Below are positions 8,174 to 17,199 of a DNA stretch of 64,000 bases, one piece after another; position 1 is the stretch's first letter, and each line of letters starts with the position of its first letter. The DNA is from Bradyrhizobium rifense (GTDB lineage Bacteria > Pseudomonadota > Alphaproteobacteria > Rhizobiales > Xanthobacteraceae): assembly GCF_008123425.1 (NCBI RefSeq), contig NZ_VSSS01000023.1, positions 1 to 64,000 on the forward strand, given 5' to 3'. The notes under the pieces were generated by a model that was given only the letters and a program-made list of their open reading frames with translations, had not been told where the DNA came from and did not search any database. The translations under genes and the position numbers were made by a program.

Positions 8174-9680
8174 GATGCATCCCCAATCGCACGATGTTCT
8201 CCTCGGTCAGCTCGTTGCGCGCCAAATGTCCGGCGACGCGGCCCTCGCGCATCACATAGGCGCGGTCGCAGACGTGGCAGATCTCGACCTGCTCGGACGA
8301 GATCATCAGGGCGGCTGCGCCTTCGGCGACCAGCCGGTCGATCAGTGCAAAGATCTCGGACTTGGCGCCGACATCGATGCCGCGCGTCGGCTCGTCGAAA
8401 ATGAAGAGTTTTGCGCCGGCCGCCAGCCATTTGCCGATCACGACCTTCTGCTGGTTGCCGCCGGACAACAGGCCGACTGTCTGTCGCGCACTTGGCGTTG
8501 CTATGCGGAGTTGCCGGATCAGGCCGTCGGCGGTGCGCTGGCCGCTGCGCGGATCGAACAGCCCGCTCGGGAACAGCTTTCGCAGCGCCGAGACCACGAG
8601 ATTGTCGCCGACCGAACGCAGCAGCGCGAGCCCCTCGCTCTTGCGGCTCTCCGGGATCAGCGCAATGCCGCGGCGGGCGGCGATATCCGGCTCGCCGGAG
8701 ATCGGCTTGCCGTCGAACACGATCTCGCCCGATGTGGTGGGGTCGGCGCCGAAGATCGCGCGCGCGACCTCGCTGCGGCCGGATCCGACCAGGCCGCAGA
8801 GGCCGACGATCTCGCCGCGGCGCACCTCGATGTTGATGTCCGAGATGCCGCTGGATGACGTCAGGCCCTTGACCTGGAGCAGCAGCTCGCCGGGCTTGTC
8901 GGCAAAATTGCGCGGATAGGTCATGTCGACGGTGCGGCCGACCATCATGCGGACCAGCTGGTCGGGCGTGACGTCGGCCGGGCGCACACCGTCGATGCGG
9001 CGGCCGTCGCGCAGCACCGTGATGCGGTCGCCGAGCGAAAACACCTCGGCCATGCGGTGCGAGATGTAGACGATGGAGACGCCGTCGACCTTCAGCCGCG
9101 CGATCAGCGCGAACAGGAGCTCGGTCTCGCGGTCGGACAGCGCGGCGGTCGGCTCGTCCATGACCAGGATGCGCGCGTTCTGGCTGATGGCCTTTGCGAT
9201 CTCGACCATCTGCTGCTGGGCGACGCCGAGCGTGTTGACCACGACGGACGGGTCGATGTCGAAGCCGATCGTGTCGAGCAGGCGCTTGGCATCGGCCAGG
9301 ATCTTGCGGCGGTCGATGGTGCCGGGAATGCGGCCCTTCGGCTCACGGCCGAGGAAGATGTTCTGGGCGATGTCGAGATAGGGGACGAGCGAGAATTCCT
9401 GGAAGATCACGGCAATGCCGAGTTTTTGCGCGTCCGCGGTGGACGCAATCGTGACCTTCTCGCCTTTGTAGAAGAATTCCCCGGCATCGGCCTGGTAAGC
9501 GCCGCACAGCACCTTCATCAGGCTCGACTTGCCGGCGCCGTTCTCGCCGAGCAGCATGTGGACTTCGCCGGCGTAGAGCGCAAAGGACACATCGTCCAGC
9601 GCCTTGACGCCGGGAAACGTCTTGCTGATGCCGCGCAGCTCGAGCAGCGGCGTTGCTGAGGTCTCGCTGGGAGGGGTCAT
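8166..9680 (-). CDS. sugar ABC transporter ATP-binding protein (RbsA-like, duplicated ATPase)
   Basis: A 504-residue protein with two fused nucleotide-binding domains. The first has Walker A GENGAGKSS near residue 43, a Q-loop and Walker B ILVMDEPTAAL. The second has the weakened Walker A GLVGSGRSEVA typical of RbsA/XylG and the signature LSGGNQQKVVIGKWL near residue 400, followed by FDEPTRGIDVGAK. This layout is diagnostic of CUT2 importers. It overlaps the FAD-oxidase gene by 4 bases and the permease gene by 8, so the transport genes form one tightly coupled transcript. Confidence 0.93.
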   Translation of the reverse strand: MTPPSETSATPLLELRGISKTFPGVKALDDVSFALYAGEVHMLLGENGAGKSSLMKVLCGAYQADAGEFFYKGEKVTIASTADAQKLGIAVIFQEFSLVPYLDIAQNIFLGREPKGRIPGTIDRRKILADAKRLLDTIGFDIDPSVVVNTLGVAQQQMVEIAKAISQNARILVMDEPTAALSDRETELLFALIARLKVDGVSIVYISHRMAEVFSLGDRITVLRDGRRIDGVRPADVTPDQLVRMMVGRTVDMTYPRNFADKPGELLLQVKGLTSSSGISDINIEVRRGEIVGLCGLVGSGRSEVARAIFGADPTTSGEIVFDGKPISGEPDIAARRGIALIPESRKSEGLALLRSVGDNLVVSALRKLFPSGLFDPRSGQRTADGLIRQLRIATPSARQTVGLLSGGNQQKVVIGKWLAAGAKLFIFDEPTRGIDVGAKSEIFALIDRLVAEGAAALMISSEQVEICHVCDRAYVMREGRVAGHLARNELTEENIVRLGMHHA

Positions 9681-11068
9681 GGCTTTGCTCCCGCAAAGAT
9701 CTTGCCGGGGTTCATCAAGCCTTCCGGATCGAGCGCGGTTTTGATCGACCGCATCACGTCGACGGCTTCGCCGAGCTCGTCGGTGAGATAATCGATCTTG
9801 CCAAGCCCGATGCCGTGCTCGCCGGTGCAGGTGCCGTCCATGGCGATGGCGCGGTCCACCATGCGGGCCTGCAGCGCCTTGGCGCCGTCGATCTCATCAG
9901 GCTTTGCGGGATCGACCAGGATCAGCATGTGGAAATTGCCGTCGCCGACATGGCCGACGATGGGGGCGGTGAAGCCGTGCTCATCGGCATCGCGGCGCGT
10001 CTCGGTCAGGCATTCGGCGAGCCGCGAGATGGGCACGCAGACATCGGTGATGACGGCGCGCGCGCCGGGCCGCAGGCCCAGACCGGCATACAGCGTGTTG
10101 TCGCGGGCATGCCAGAGCCGGCTGCGATCCTCCGGCGCCCTGGCCCATTCAAAACCGCGGCCGCCGTGCTCGGCGGCGATCGCCTGCGCCAGCTCGGCCT
10201 GTTCGGCAACGGCGCTCTCCGAGCCGTGGAATTCGAAGAACAGCGTCGGCGCCTCGCGATAGCCGAGTTTTGCGTAGGCATTGATGCCGCGCATCATGAC
10301 GTCGTCGAGCAGCTCGACGCGGGCGACCGGAATGGCGGCCTGGATGATGCCGATCGCGGTATCGACCGCGTTGTGCAGGGTGTCGAAGCTGCACACGGCC
10401 GCCGAGATCGCCTGGGGCAGCGGATGCAGTTTCAGCGTGACCTCGGTGATGACGCCAAGCGTGCCTTCGGCGCCGACGAACAGCCGCGTTAGATCATAGC
10501 CCGCCGCCGATTTGCGGGCGCGCCTGGCGGTGCGGATCACCCGTCCGTCGGCCAGCACCACTTCCAGCGCCATGACGTTGTCTTTCATAGTGCCGTAGCG
10601 CACGGCCATGGTCCCCGATGCGCGCGTCGACGTCATGCCGCCGATCGAGGCATCGGCGCCGGGATCGATCGGAAAGAAAAGCCCGGTGCCGCGCAGTTCC
10701 GCATTGAGCTGCTTGCGGGTGATGCCGGGCTGGACCACGACATTCATGTCGCTGTCGTGGACCGTCAGCACCTTGTTCATGCGCGCGAAGTCGATGCAGA
10801 CGCCGCCTTCGACCGAGGACGCGTTGCCCTCGAGCGAGGTGCCGGCGCCGAACGGCACGATCGGCATGTTCACGCCGGCGCAGAGCTTGACGATCTCAAC
10901 GACTTCCGCGGTCGTCTCGGGATAGACGACGATGTCTGGGGGCAGGGCGCGATAATAGGATTCGCTCTGGCCATGCTGGTCGAGCACGCCGCGCGCGATG
11001 GTCGCACGCGGACCGATCACGCCCGTGAGGCGTTCAGCCAAAGCGGCACTGTTGACCCGCGGTCCCAT
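9677..11068 (-). CDS. FAD-binding oxidase, GlcD/D-lactate dehydrogenase-like
   Basis: A 463-residue flavoprotein of the FAD_binding_4 / FAD-oxidase_C family. The PP-loop region VPFGAGTSLEGN lies near residue 95, followed by MTSTRASGTMAVRYG and VEGAEGTLGVITE-type segments (VGAEGTLGVITEVTLKL). The C-terminal GTCTGEHGIGLGK carries the residues that bind flavin and the hydroxyacid carboxylate. Members oxidise D-2-hydroxyacids such as glycolate or D-lactate. Here it is co-translated with the importer and may oxidise the imported compound or a side-chain hydroxyacid. No glcE or glcF partner is present. Confidence 0.85.
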   Translation of the reverse strand: MGPRVNSAALAERLTGVIGPRATIARGVLDQHGQSESYYRALPPDIVVYPETTAEVVEIVKLCAGVNMPIVPFGAGTSLEGNASSVEGGVCIDFARMNKVLTVHDSDMNVVVQPGITRKQLNAELRGTGLFFPIDPGADASIGGMTSTRASGTMAVRYGTMKDNVMALEVVLADGRVIRTARRARKSAAGYDLTRLFVGAEGTLGVITEVTLKLHPLPQAISAAVCSFDTLHNAVDTAIGIIQAAIPVARVELLDDVMMRGINAYAKLGYREAPTLFFEFHGSESAVAEQAELAQAIAAEHGGRGFEWARAPEDRSRLWHARDNTLYAGLGLRPGARAVITDVCVPISRLAECLTETRRDADEHGFTAPIVGHVGDGNFHMLILVDPAKPDEIDGAKALQARMVDRAIAMDGTCTGEHGIGLGKIDYLTDELGEAVDVMRSIKTALDPEGLMNPGKIFAGAKP

Positions 11069-11096
11069 CGTCTCTCCCTGTTATCCGTCCTTGTCG

Positions 11097-11114
11097 CGGA
11101 CTGTTGTCAGTCCG
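11097..11114. other. intercistronic stem-loop
   Basis: CGGACTG, loop TTGT, CAGTCCG: a perfect 7-bp hairpin in the 63-base gap between the dioxygenase and FAD-oxidase genes. No U-run follows on the transcribed strand, so it is more likely an mRNA-stability or processing element than a terminator. It separates the catabolic from the transport half of the unit. Confidence 0.4.
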
Positions 11115-11131
11115 TCGATTCGACGTTCGGC

Positions 11132-12016
11132 TTATGCCGCCTGCGCGTTGCTTGCGGCCTGCTTCAGGCCGAAATCATAGTTGAGGTGATAGTAGGCGGC
11201 ATCCACCATGCGACCATCCGGCGCACGGCCGGCCGGGCAGCGGACGAAGTCGTGGATCAGGCTGTCCTTGACGCCGAACACCACGTCAGAGTCGAGATAT
11301 TTGTCGCCGGCGACGAACACATGCGTCACGAGCTGCTCGAAGCCCGGTGCCGAAATCATGAAGTGGACATGCGCCGGGCGCCAGGGGTGACGACCCTGCG
11401 CCTCCAGCATCTCGCCAACCGGGCCGTCATGCGGGATCGGATAGGCCGCCGGCTTGATCGACCAGAAATGGAAGCGGCCGTTGGCGTCGGTGTGGAAGCG
11501 GGCGCGCATCGCGAGATCGCCGATCTCGTCGAGCTGCTGCACGTCGTAATAGCCGTCATTGTCGGAATGCCAGACGTCGACCACGGCGCCCGCGAGCGGG
11601 CGGCCGTCGACGGTCGAGACCGAGCCGGTGACGATCATGGGATCGCCTTCCATGGCGCCGGAGATATCGTCGCCATTTTGCTTCTCCGGCGCGGCCTGGA
11701 CGAAGAACGGACCCAACACGGTGGTCTCGGTCGCGCCTTCGGGCACCGGATGGTTGATCGCGTCGACCAGCATGGAGACGCCGAGCGTATCCGACAGCAG
11801 GATGAACTCCTGGCGCTTGTCGTCGCACATGTGGCCGGTGCGGGTCAGGAAGTCGATGCCGTACTCCCATTCCTTCTGGGTCGGCCTGATTTCGCGCACG
11901 AAGGCGTGGAGGTGACGCACCAGCGCTTCGCTGACCTGCTTGATCCGGGGATCGGTGGCGCCTGCGATGCGCTCGAGCACGGCGTCGGTGATGTTGGTCT
12001 CGCTGAAATTACGCAC
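11132..12016 (-). CDS. hydroxyquinol 1,2-dioxygenase (intradiol)
   Basis: A 294-residue Fe(III) intradiol ring-cleavage dioxygenase. An N-terminal helical dimerisation domain (residues 1-100) precedes the Dioxygenase_C beta-sandwich. The iron ligands are visible as Tyr in DGYYDVQQ and in AAYPIPHDGP, and two His in RPAHVHF. Length and the N-terminal FLTRTGHMCDDKRQEFILLSD match hydroxyquinol rather than protocatechuate enzymes. It should cleave 1,2,4-benzenetriol to maleylacetate, which the reductase encoded at 14322-15401 would use. A catechol 1,2-dioxygenase activity is the alternative, but the linked reductase favours hydroxyquinol. Confidence 0.88.
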   Translation of the reverse strand: MRNFSETNITDAVLERIAGATDPRIKQVSEALVRHLHAFVREIRPTQKEWEYGIDFLTRTGHMCDDKRQEFILLSDTLGVSMLVDAINHPVPEGATETTVLGPFFVQAAPEKQNGDDISGAMEGDPMIVTGSVSTVDGRPLAGAVVDVWHSDNDGYYDVQQLDEIGDLAMRARFHTDANGRFHFWSIKPAAYPIPHDGPVGEMLEAQGRHPWRPAHVHFMISAPGFEQLVTHVFVAGDKYLDSDVVFGVKDSLIHDFVRCPAGRAPDGRMVDAAYYHLNYDFGLKQAASNAQAA

Positions 12017-12031
12017 ATTCGCCTCCGCCGA

Positions 12032-12934
12032 TCAGAGTTTGGGTTCGTCCAGGCCGGACAGCCGCTCGAGATGCTTCACGGTCGCGATGAAGTCGGTCTC
12101 GCCATCGCCTTGCGCGACCAGCGCGCCGTAGGTCTCGCGCACCTGCGCTGCGAGCTGCAGCGGCACGCCGACGACATGGCCGGCGCTGAGGATGAGGTCG
12201 AGATCCTTGGCCATCTGCTTGCAGGAGAAGCTCGACACGAAGTCACGGCTGCGCAGCGGCGCGGTCTTGTATTTCACCATGGGGGAGGCGACCGCACTCT
12301 CATCCAGCACCTTCAGAATGTCCTGCCAGCCGATGCCGCCCTTGCGCGCCAGCGCCAGGCTCTCGGCCATCATCGCCGCCGAGACCGCGATCATGAGATT
12401 GACCGCGAGCTTTGCGTAGCGGGCTTCTTCGCTTGGGCCGAGATAGGTCTGGGCGTGGGTAAAGCTCGCAAACAGCGGTTTTGCGTTTTCGAAGGCGTCC
12501 TTGGGCCCGGAGACGAAGCAGCTCAGCGCGCCGGTGTGGACGATGCTGGCGTTCCCCGAGACCGGCGCGCGCAGATAGGCGACGCCACGCGCCTGTGCGG
12601 CGGCATCGACCTCGGCGGAGGCTTCGGCGCTGACCGTGCTGGTCTCGATCAGCACGGCCTTCGGCGCCATCGCGCCGATCAGTCCGGTCGGGCCGAGCAT
12701 CACCGCGCGCAAGGCGGCGTCGTCGGGGAGCGATGTGATGACCGTAGGCCGGCCGTTGACGGCTTCAGTGGGCGAGCCCGCGGCAGCAATGCCGTGCTCG
12801 CGCGCCTCGCTGAGCCGCGCGGCGCTCTGATCGAAGGCGGTGACGGCATAGCCGGCCTTGGCGACGAGTAGCGACATCGGCAGGCCCATCTTGCCGATGC
12901 CGATGAAGGCGATCTGTTTGCTTGTGTCAGTCAT
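12032..12934 (-). CDS. NAD(P)-dependent oxidoreductase, 3-hydroxyisobutyrate dehydrogenase-like
   Basis: A 300-residue beta-hydroxyacid dehydrogenase. The N-terminal Rossmann motif is FIGIGKMGLPMS (residues 10-21). The substrate-loop segment APVSGNASIVHTGALSCFVSG near residue 125 and the catalytic-Lys region AKLAVNLMIAVSAAMMAES near residue 175 follow. The family oxidises 3-hydroxyacids such as 3-hydroxyisobutyrate or tartronate semialdehyde. It lies 22 bases from the amidohydrolase gene and 15 from the dioxygenase gene. The substrate is probably a side-chain or alicyclic hydroxyl of the compound entering this pathway; that is inference. Confidence 0.85.
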   Translation of the reverse strand: MTDTSKQIAFIGIGKMGLPMSLLVAKAGYAVTAFDQSAARLSEAREHGIAAAGSPTEAVNGRPTVITSLPDDAALRAVMLGPTGLIGAMAPKAVLIETSTVSAEASAEVDAAAQARGVAYLRAPVSGNASIVHTGALSCFVSGPKDAFENAKPLFASFTHAQTYLGPSEEARYAKLAVNLMIAVSAAMMAESLALARKGGIGWQDILKVLDESAVASPMVKYKTAPLRSRDFVSSFSCKQMAKDLDLILSAGHVVGVPLQLAAQVRETYGALVAQGDGETDFIATVKHLERLSGLDEPKL

Positions 12935-12955
12935 TGTTGTTGTCCGTTGGCCGCG

Positions 12956-14317
12956 TCACGCGGCGTGCCCTTGTCGTTCGATGTTCTGCACCAGCCGCTG
13001 GCCGGAGCGTTCGAGCAGTTCTTTCTTCTGCGCGAGACCGTCGACCAGCAGTTTTCCGTTCCGTTTCTTCCAGCGGCCTCCGATCATCACCGCCTCGATA
13101 TTGGCAAGGCTCGTCTGCATCACCACGGTGGCGACGGGATCGTGGACCGGAAACAGATTGAGATCGTCCGCATTGATGACCACGAGATCGGCGAGTTTCC
13201 CCGGCGTCAGCGAGCCGATCTGGCTCTCGCGGCCGAGCATGCGGGCGCCTTCGGTGGTGATCCAGCGCAGCGCCTCCCGGGCCGGGATCGTGGTCGTCGC
13301 CGGGATGGTGCCCTGGCTCTTGCGTGACTCCGCATTGTCGAGGGCGCGCTGCATCGACAGCGCGACGCGGGCGGCTGAGAACAGATCGCCGGCCAGCACG
13401 GATTCCAGGTCGATGCCGATGGTGGGACGGACGCCGCGCTTGAGCAGCCGTCCGGTGATCGGGAAGCCATGGCCCTGGATCATCTCGTTCTCCGGCGTTA
13501 CCGAGAAGGTGACGCCGAGATCGATCAGCCTTTGCAGGAGATCATCGGGCAGGTCGTTGCCATGGACGATGTTGACGTGAGGGCCGACGAGGCCGGCCTC
13601 GATCAGCTTCTCCCAGCCGCCTTGTGTCTTTGCGGGACCACCGCCCTGGTGCATCGAGGCGATCAGGCCGAGCTCCCGCGCCAGACGAAAGTCATGCACG
13701 GACACGTCGAGCGTCGAATAATGCGGGCCGAGAATGGCAAGCCCGAGCGTGACGAGGCCGTCGCGGTCGGCGAGGGGGCCTGCCAGCAGCCGTTCGACCT
13801 CGCGACGCGGATGCGGCACCTCCGAGAAATGCGGCTCGCCCGGCTTCGGCTCAGGCTTCGGCGAGCCGTGGAAGAAGGCGGCGCGGATGCCGCTCTCGAT
13901 CAGGCCGCGCACGGCGGCGTCGGTATGATGAGGCGTCGGGTTGTTGTGGCACCAGTCGACCAGCGTGGTGGCGCCGCAATTGATCTGGTTCAGCGCACCG
14001 ACGAGGGTGGCTATGTAGATGTCGTCGGGAGCGAACAAGGTCGCGAGCCCGGCATGCATGCGGCGGAAATATTCGAGCAGCGTCCAGTTCGCAGCATATC
14101 CGCGCAGCGCCGTCTGCCAGGTGTGCATATGCGCGTTGATGAGCCCGGGGATGACGATACGGCCGCGGCCGTCGACGATCTCGGCGTCGGCGGCGTCGAT
14201 GCCGGGACGCACCTCGGCGATCCGCCCGTTCTCCACCAGCACATCGCCGACACGGAGATCGCCGATCGACGCGTCCATGCTGATGATTGTTGCTGACTGG
14301 ATGAGGGTGCGTCGCAT
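12956..14317 (-). CDS. amidohydrolase family protein (COG0402, TrzN/ATZ-like)
   Basis: A 453-residue metal-dependent hydrolase of the cytosine-deaminase/chlorohydrolase group. The metal-binding HMHTW motif lies near residue 64, later His residues in SMHQGGG and IVHGNDL, and the catalytic Asp in IGIDLES. The C-terminal SLTPGKLADLVVINAD closes the composite beta domain. I start it at MRRTLIQSATI (14317), 4 bases after the maleylacetate reductase stop; the open frame runs further upstream only as read-through of that gene. Such enzymes deaminate or dechlorinate rings, or open cyclic amides. Its presence in a hydroxyquinol unit suggests a nitrogen-bearing substrate. Confidence 0.85.
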   Translation of the reverse strand: MRRTLIQSATIISMDASIGDLRVGDVLVENGRIAEVRPGIDAADAEIVDGRGRIVIPGLINAHMHTWQTALRGYAANWTLLEYFRRMHAGLATLFAPDDIYIATLVGALNQINCGATTLVDWCHNNPTPHHTDAAVRGLIESGIRAAFFHGSPKPEPKPGEPHFSEVPHPRREVERLLAGPLADRDGLVTLGLAILGPHYSTLDVSVHDFRLARELGLIASMHQGGGPAKTQGGWEKLIEAGLVGPHVNIVHGNDLPDDLLQRLIDLGVTFSVTPENEMIQGHGFPITGRLLKRGVRPTIGIDLESVLAGDLFSAARVALSMQRALDNAESRKSQGTIPATTTIPAREALRWITTEGARMLGRESQIGSLTPGKLADLVVINADDLNLFPVHDPVATVVMQTSLANIEAVMIGGRWKKRNGKLLVDGLAQKKELLERSGQRLVQNIERQGHAA

Positions 14318-14321
14318 GTCG

Positions 14322-15401
14322 TCAGGCTGCCGCTTTGGTTGCGACCGGCGGCTCGCCGGCCCAGGCCCGCGCAATGAGGTCGCGGATGGCGCCCCGTTCG
14401 AGCGGACGCGGATTCCAGTAGGCGTTGGTGACGGCGAGGTCAGCCGCCTTGTCGATGCCGCTCTCGGGCATGCCGATGTCGCGTAGCGCGACCTTGGCAC
14501 CCAATTTCTTGGCAAGGTCGAACAGCCCCTGAGATGCGTCCGAAGCGCCGATGGCACGCGCAATGCGCGTCATCGCCTCGGGCACCGCGGGTGCGTTATA
14601 GGCAAGCGCATGCGGCAGCACGATGGTGTGCGTCTCGGCATGCGGGAGATCAAACGTGCCGCCGAGCGTGTGGCAGAGCTTGTGATGCAGCGCCATGCCG
14701 ACGGTGCCCAGGCACACGCCGCATAGCCAGGCGCCATAGAGCGCATCGCTGCGGGCGGCGCGATCGTCGGGCTTGGCAGCAATTGCGGGCAGGGCACGTG
14801 CGAGCGCGCGGATGCCTTCTTCCGCCATCAGCGAGGTCACGGGATTGGTGTCGCGGGCGTAGAGCGCCTCCACCGCATGCGCGATGGCATTGATGCCGGA
14901 GGTCACGGTGAGCCCGACCGGCAGCGTCAGCGTCAGGTCGACGTCGTAGATCACGGTCTCCGGCAGCACGGCCACGTCGCGCACCGTCGTTTTCAGCCCG
15001 TTTTCGGTCTGACCCAGGATCGGGGTCATTTCCGAGCCGGCATAGGTGGTGGGAATGCAGAGCTGGTTGACGCCGGTGCGCAGGGCGAGCGCCTTGCCGA
15101 GGCCAGTCGTGGAGCCGCCGCCGAGCGCGACCACGCAGTCGGCGTCGCACGCCTTCATCGCCGCAATCGCGCGCTCGGTCACCTCAATGGGCGTGTGCAT
15201 GGTGGCGCCCGCGAAGATGCCCGCATAGAGCGGGCCTAAGGCCGCGCCGAGCTTGGCGCCCTGCGCCTCCTGCTGCGGCGTGGTCAGCACCAGCGCGCGC
15301 TTGCCGCCGAGACGCTCGATCTCGGCCTTGGCCGAGGCAAGCGTTCCGCTGCCGAACACGACGCGGCAGGGCAGATTTTCAAAGGTGAACGAACCGATCA
15401 T
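14322..15401 (-). CDS. maleylacetate reductase
   Basis: A 359-residue iron-type alcohol dehydrogenase-fold enzyme. It has the family's NAD-binding GGGSTTGLGKALAL near residue 95, the TTYAGSEMTPILGQT segment typical of maleylacetate reductases, and metal/substrate His residues in HHKLCHTLGG and LPHAETH. It reduces maleylacetate to 3-oxoadipate and so takes the product of the hydroxyquinol dioxygenase two genes downstream. Its start overlaps the Dabb gene stop by 4 bases. No 3-oxoadipate CoA-transferase or thiolase is in the window, so those steps must be encoded elsewhere. Confidence 0.92.
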   Translation of the reverse strand: MIGSFTFENLPCRVVFGSGTLASAKAEIERLGGKRALVLTTPQQEAQGAKLGAALGPLYAGIFAGATMHTPIEVTERAIAAMKACDADCVVALGGGSTTGLGKALALRTGVNQLCIPTTYAGSEMTPILGQTENGLKTTVRDVAVLPETVIYDVDLTLTLPVGLTVTSGINAIAHAVEALYARDTNPVTSLMAEEGIRALARALPAIAAKPDDRAARSDALYGAWLCGVCLGTVGMALHHKLCHTLGGTFDLPHAETHTIVLPHALAYNAPAVPEAMTRIARAIGASDASQGLFDLAKKLGAKVALRDIGMPESGIDKAADLAVTNAYWNPRPLERGAIRDLIARAWAGEPPVATKAAA

Positions 15402-15721
15402 GCGCCGGTCTCTTTGATGGGATAATCGACCTGGAAGCGCCCGATCCGCAAGTCGCCGAGCTCCTCGCGCACCCGCAGATGTTCTGGATGGGTGGCGTAG
15501 GCCTTCAGGGCCGCGCTGTTGGTAAACTCGGAGACGAGGACAACGTCGCAGGCGTAATCGACATCGCTGATGTCAGCGCCGACCTCGATATGGGTGAGGC
15601 CCTCGATCCGGCCCTTGAGGCCCTCGAACAGGGTTTTGACCTTGGATCTGGCCGCCGACCGCTCCGCAGGGGTCTCCCCGCGCAGCCGCCACATCACGAT
15701 GTGCTTGATCGGGCCCGACAT
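15398..15721 (-). CDS. Dabb (stress-responsive alpha/beta barrel) domain protein
   Basis: A 107-residue Dabb protein. It opens IKHIVMWRL, the family's first strand, and has the conserved GLTHIEVGAD and DYACDVVLVSEF segments, ending in a His/Pro-rich closing region. Such dimeric barrels bind small hydrophobic molecules and occur in aromatic operons. It is the first gene of the minus-strand unit and is translationally coupled (4-base overlap) to maleylacetate reductase. The promoter must lie in the 106-base gap shared with the LysR gene. Confidence 0.85.
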   Translation of the reverse strand: MSGPIKHIVMWRLRGETPAERSAARSKVKTLFEGLKGRIEGLTHIEVGADISDVDYACDVVLVSEFTNSAALKAYATHPEHLRVREELGDLRIGRFQVDYPIKETGA

Positions 15722-15827
15722 TTTCCAGATTTCCTCGCCTGTATCTTACTTGTTGGGCCTATCTTGCCTTGCAGAAATCGGAAATAAAGGCCAAAAACCG
15801 TAAGTCTCTTTTCCATTTTGAGGAAGA

Positions 15828-16748
15828 ATGGACCGCCTTCTCCAACTCGAGGTGTTTTCAAAGACGGCCGAGCTCGGCAGCCTCTCCAAGGCCGCCGACA
15901 CCTTGCGGATGTCGAACGCAGCGGCGAGCAGGCACCTGAGCGCGCTGGAGGAGCGGCTCGCGGTCCGGCTGATCGAGCGCAACACCCGCCGGCAGTGGCT
16001 GACCGAAGCCGGGCAGGAGCTGCTGCAGCGTTGCAGCACGTTGCTCAACGAGCTTGCTGAGGCCGAGGACGCCGTCAGCGATCGCGCGCTGTCGCCCAAG
16101 GGCATGCTGCGCGTCACGAGCTCGCTGTCCTTTGCGATGATCTACATGGCGCCGATGCTACCGGCGTTTCGAAAACTCTATCCGAAGCTCGATGTGCAGA
16201 TCATCGCCGCCAATCGCTATCCTGACTTCATCGAAGCCGGCATCGACGTCGCGATCCGCACGCGGGAGCAGGAGCCGGATTCCAACATCATCATCCGCCG
16301 GATCGGACAGATGCGCCGCGTGCTGGCGGCGGCACCATCCTATCTCGCGACGCACGGTATCCCCGAGCATCCCGCCGATCTCGCGCGCCATGACATGCTG
16401 GTCTACAACCTCGCCAACGATCCCTATTCGCTGCGACTGAGCCAGGGCAGCGCGACGCAGACCATTCGCATCGCGCCGACGCTCGACAGCAATGACGGCC
16501 AGATCATCTGCGGCGCCGCGCGCGCAGGACTCGGCATCCTGATCCAGCCGCTTTACATCGTGCAGAGCGACATCGCGGCCGGCAAGCTGGTGCCGGTCCT
16601 GACCGACTGGGAGTTACCGCTGCTGACGATGAACGTGGCCTACCAGAACCGTGTCCGGCTGCCGGCGAAGATCAGGGTGTTTTCGGACTTTCTGGTCGAT
16701 CACATCCGCGCGCATTCCGATGCCGGGATCTGGATCGAGGCGACGTAA
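15828..16748 (+). CDS. LysR family transcriptional regulator
   Basis: A 306-residue LysR regulator. The N-terminal winged helix is at residues 1-60 (LQLEVFSKTAELGSLSKAAD, recognition helix SNAAASRHLSALEERL) and the PBP2-type effector domain runs from about residue 90. It is divergent from the hydroxyquinol/importer unit across about 106 bases, the standard geometry for a LysR activator that responds to a pathway intermediate. The ATG at 15828 overlaps no neighbour and has GAGGAA upstream. Confidence 0.9.
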   Translation: MDRLLQLEVFSKTAELGSLSKAADTLRMSNAAASRHLSALEERLAVRLIERNTRRQWLTEAGQELLQRCSTLLNELAEAEDAVSDRALSPKGMLRVTSSLSFAMIYMAPMLPAFRKLYPKLDVQIIAANRYPDFIEAGIDVAIRTREQEPDSNIIIRRIGQMRRVLAAAPSYLATHGIPEHPADLARHDMLVYNLANDPYSLRLSQGSATQTIRIAPTLDSNDGQIICGAARAGLGILIQPLYIVQSDIAAGKLVPVLTDWELPLLTMNVAYQNRVRLPAKIRVFSDFLVDHIRAHSDAGIWIEAT

Positions 16749-16763
16749 ACGGCCGCCCGCGCG

Positions 16764-17054
16764 TTACTCGGATCGTTCCTGCGCCCGCGTCCGTCCGATG
16801 GACGATCGCGACCGGGGAGCCGCACGCGGTTCCGGCGGAGCAGCACGCCTGATGGCCGCGGCCTCGTGCTGTTCCTTGCGGGCCTTCCGCGCATTTCGCA
16901 TCGCACGCTTGATGAAGGGATGCTGCGAGTCCTCGGCGAAGAACAACACGACTTCGCAACCGGGACATTGCCTGGAATAGCCGTCCTGCAACCGTCCCGC
17001 GCGATCGCGAAACATCGTCTTGCAGCGCGTGCACTGGACCTGGACGAAACTCAT
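16764..17054 (-). CDS. zinc-ribbon hypothetical protein
   Basis: A 96-residue basic protein starting MSFVQVQCTRCK. CTRC (residues 8-11) and CPGC (about 31-34) form a zinc ribbon. The rest is a basic helix rich in Arg, Lys and Ala and a low-complexity tail. The upstream extension to 17195 lacks coding character. It may bind nucleic acid. It converges with the LysR gene 15 bases away. Confidence 0.6.
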   Translation of the reverse strand: MSFVQVQCTRCKTMFRDRAGRLQDGYSRQCPGCEVVLFFAEDSQHPFIKRAMRNARKARKEQHEAAAIRRAAPPEPRAAPRSRSSIGRTRAQERSE

Positions 17055-17199
17055 GCGCCGACAATCAATGATGATTGGAAATCGGCGCCCACGGTGAGCC
17101 GAACATCTGAAGAAAGCCTGAAGGCCGGTTGCGACTTTCAAGTACGTCTTGCACGCAGGTCTTGCACGTACGTCTTGCAGCGCAACCGGCCGCAACCCG

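Noticed and set aside
10757..12871. 704-codon open frame antisense to the FAD-oxidase, dioxygenase and dehydrogenase genes
   Set aside because: It spans three well-supported genes in antisense and its sequence is the Arg/Asp/His-rich pattern of GC-rich shadow frames.
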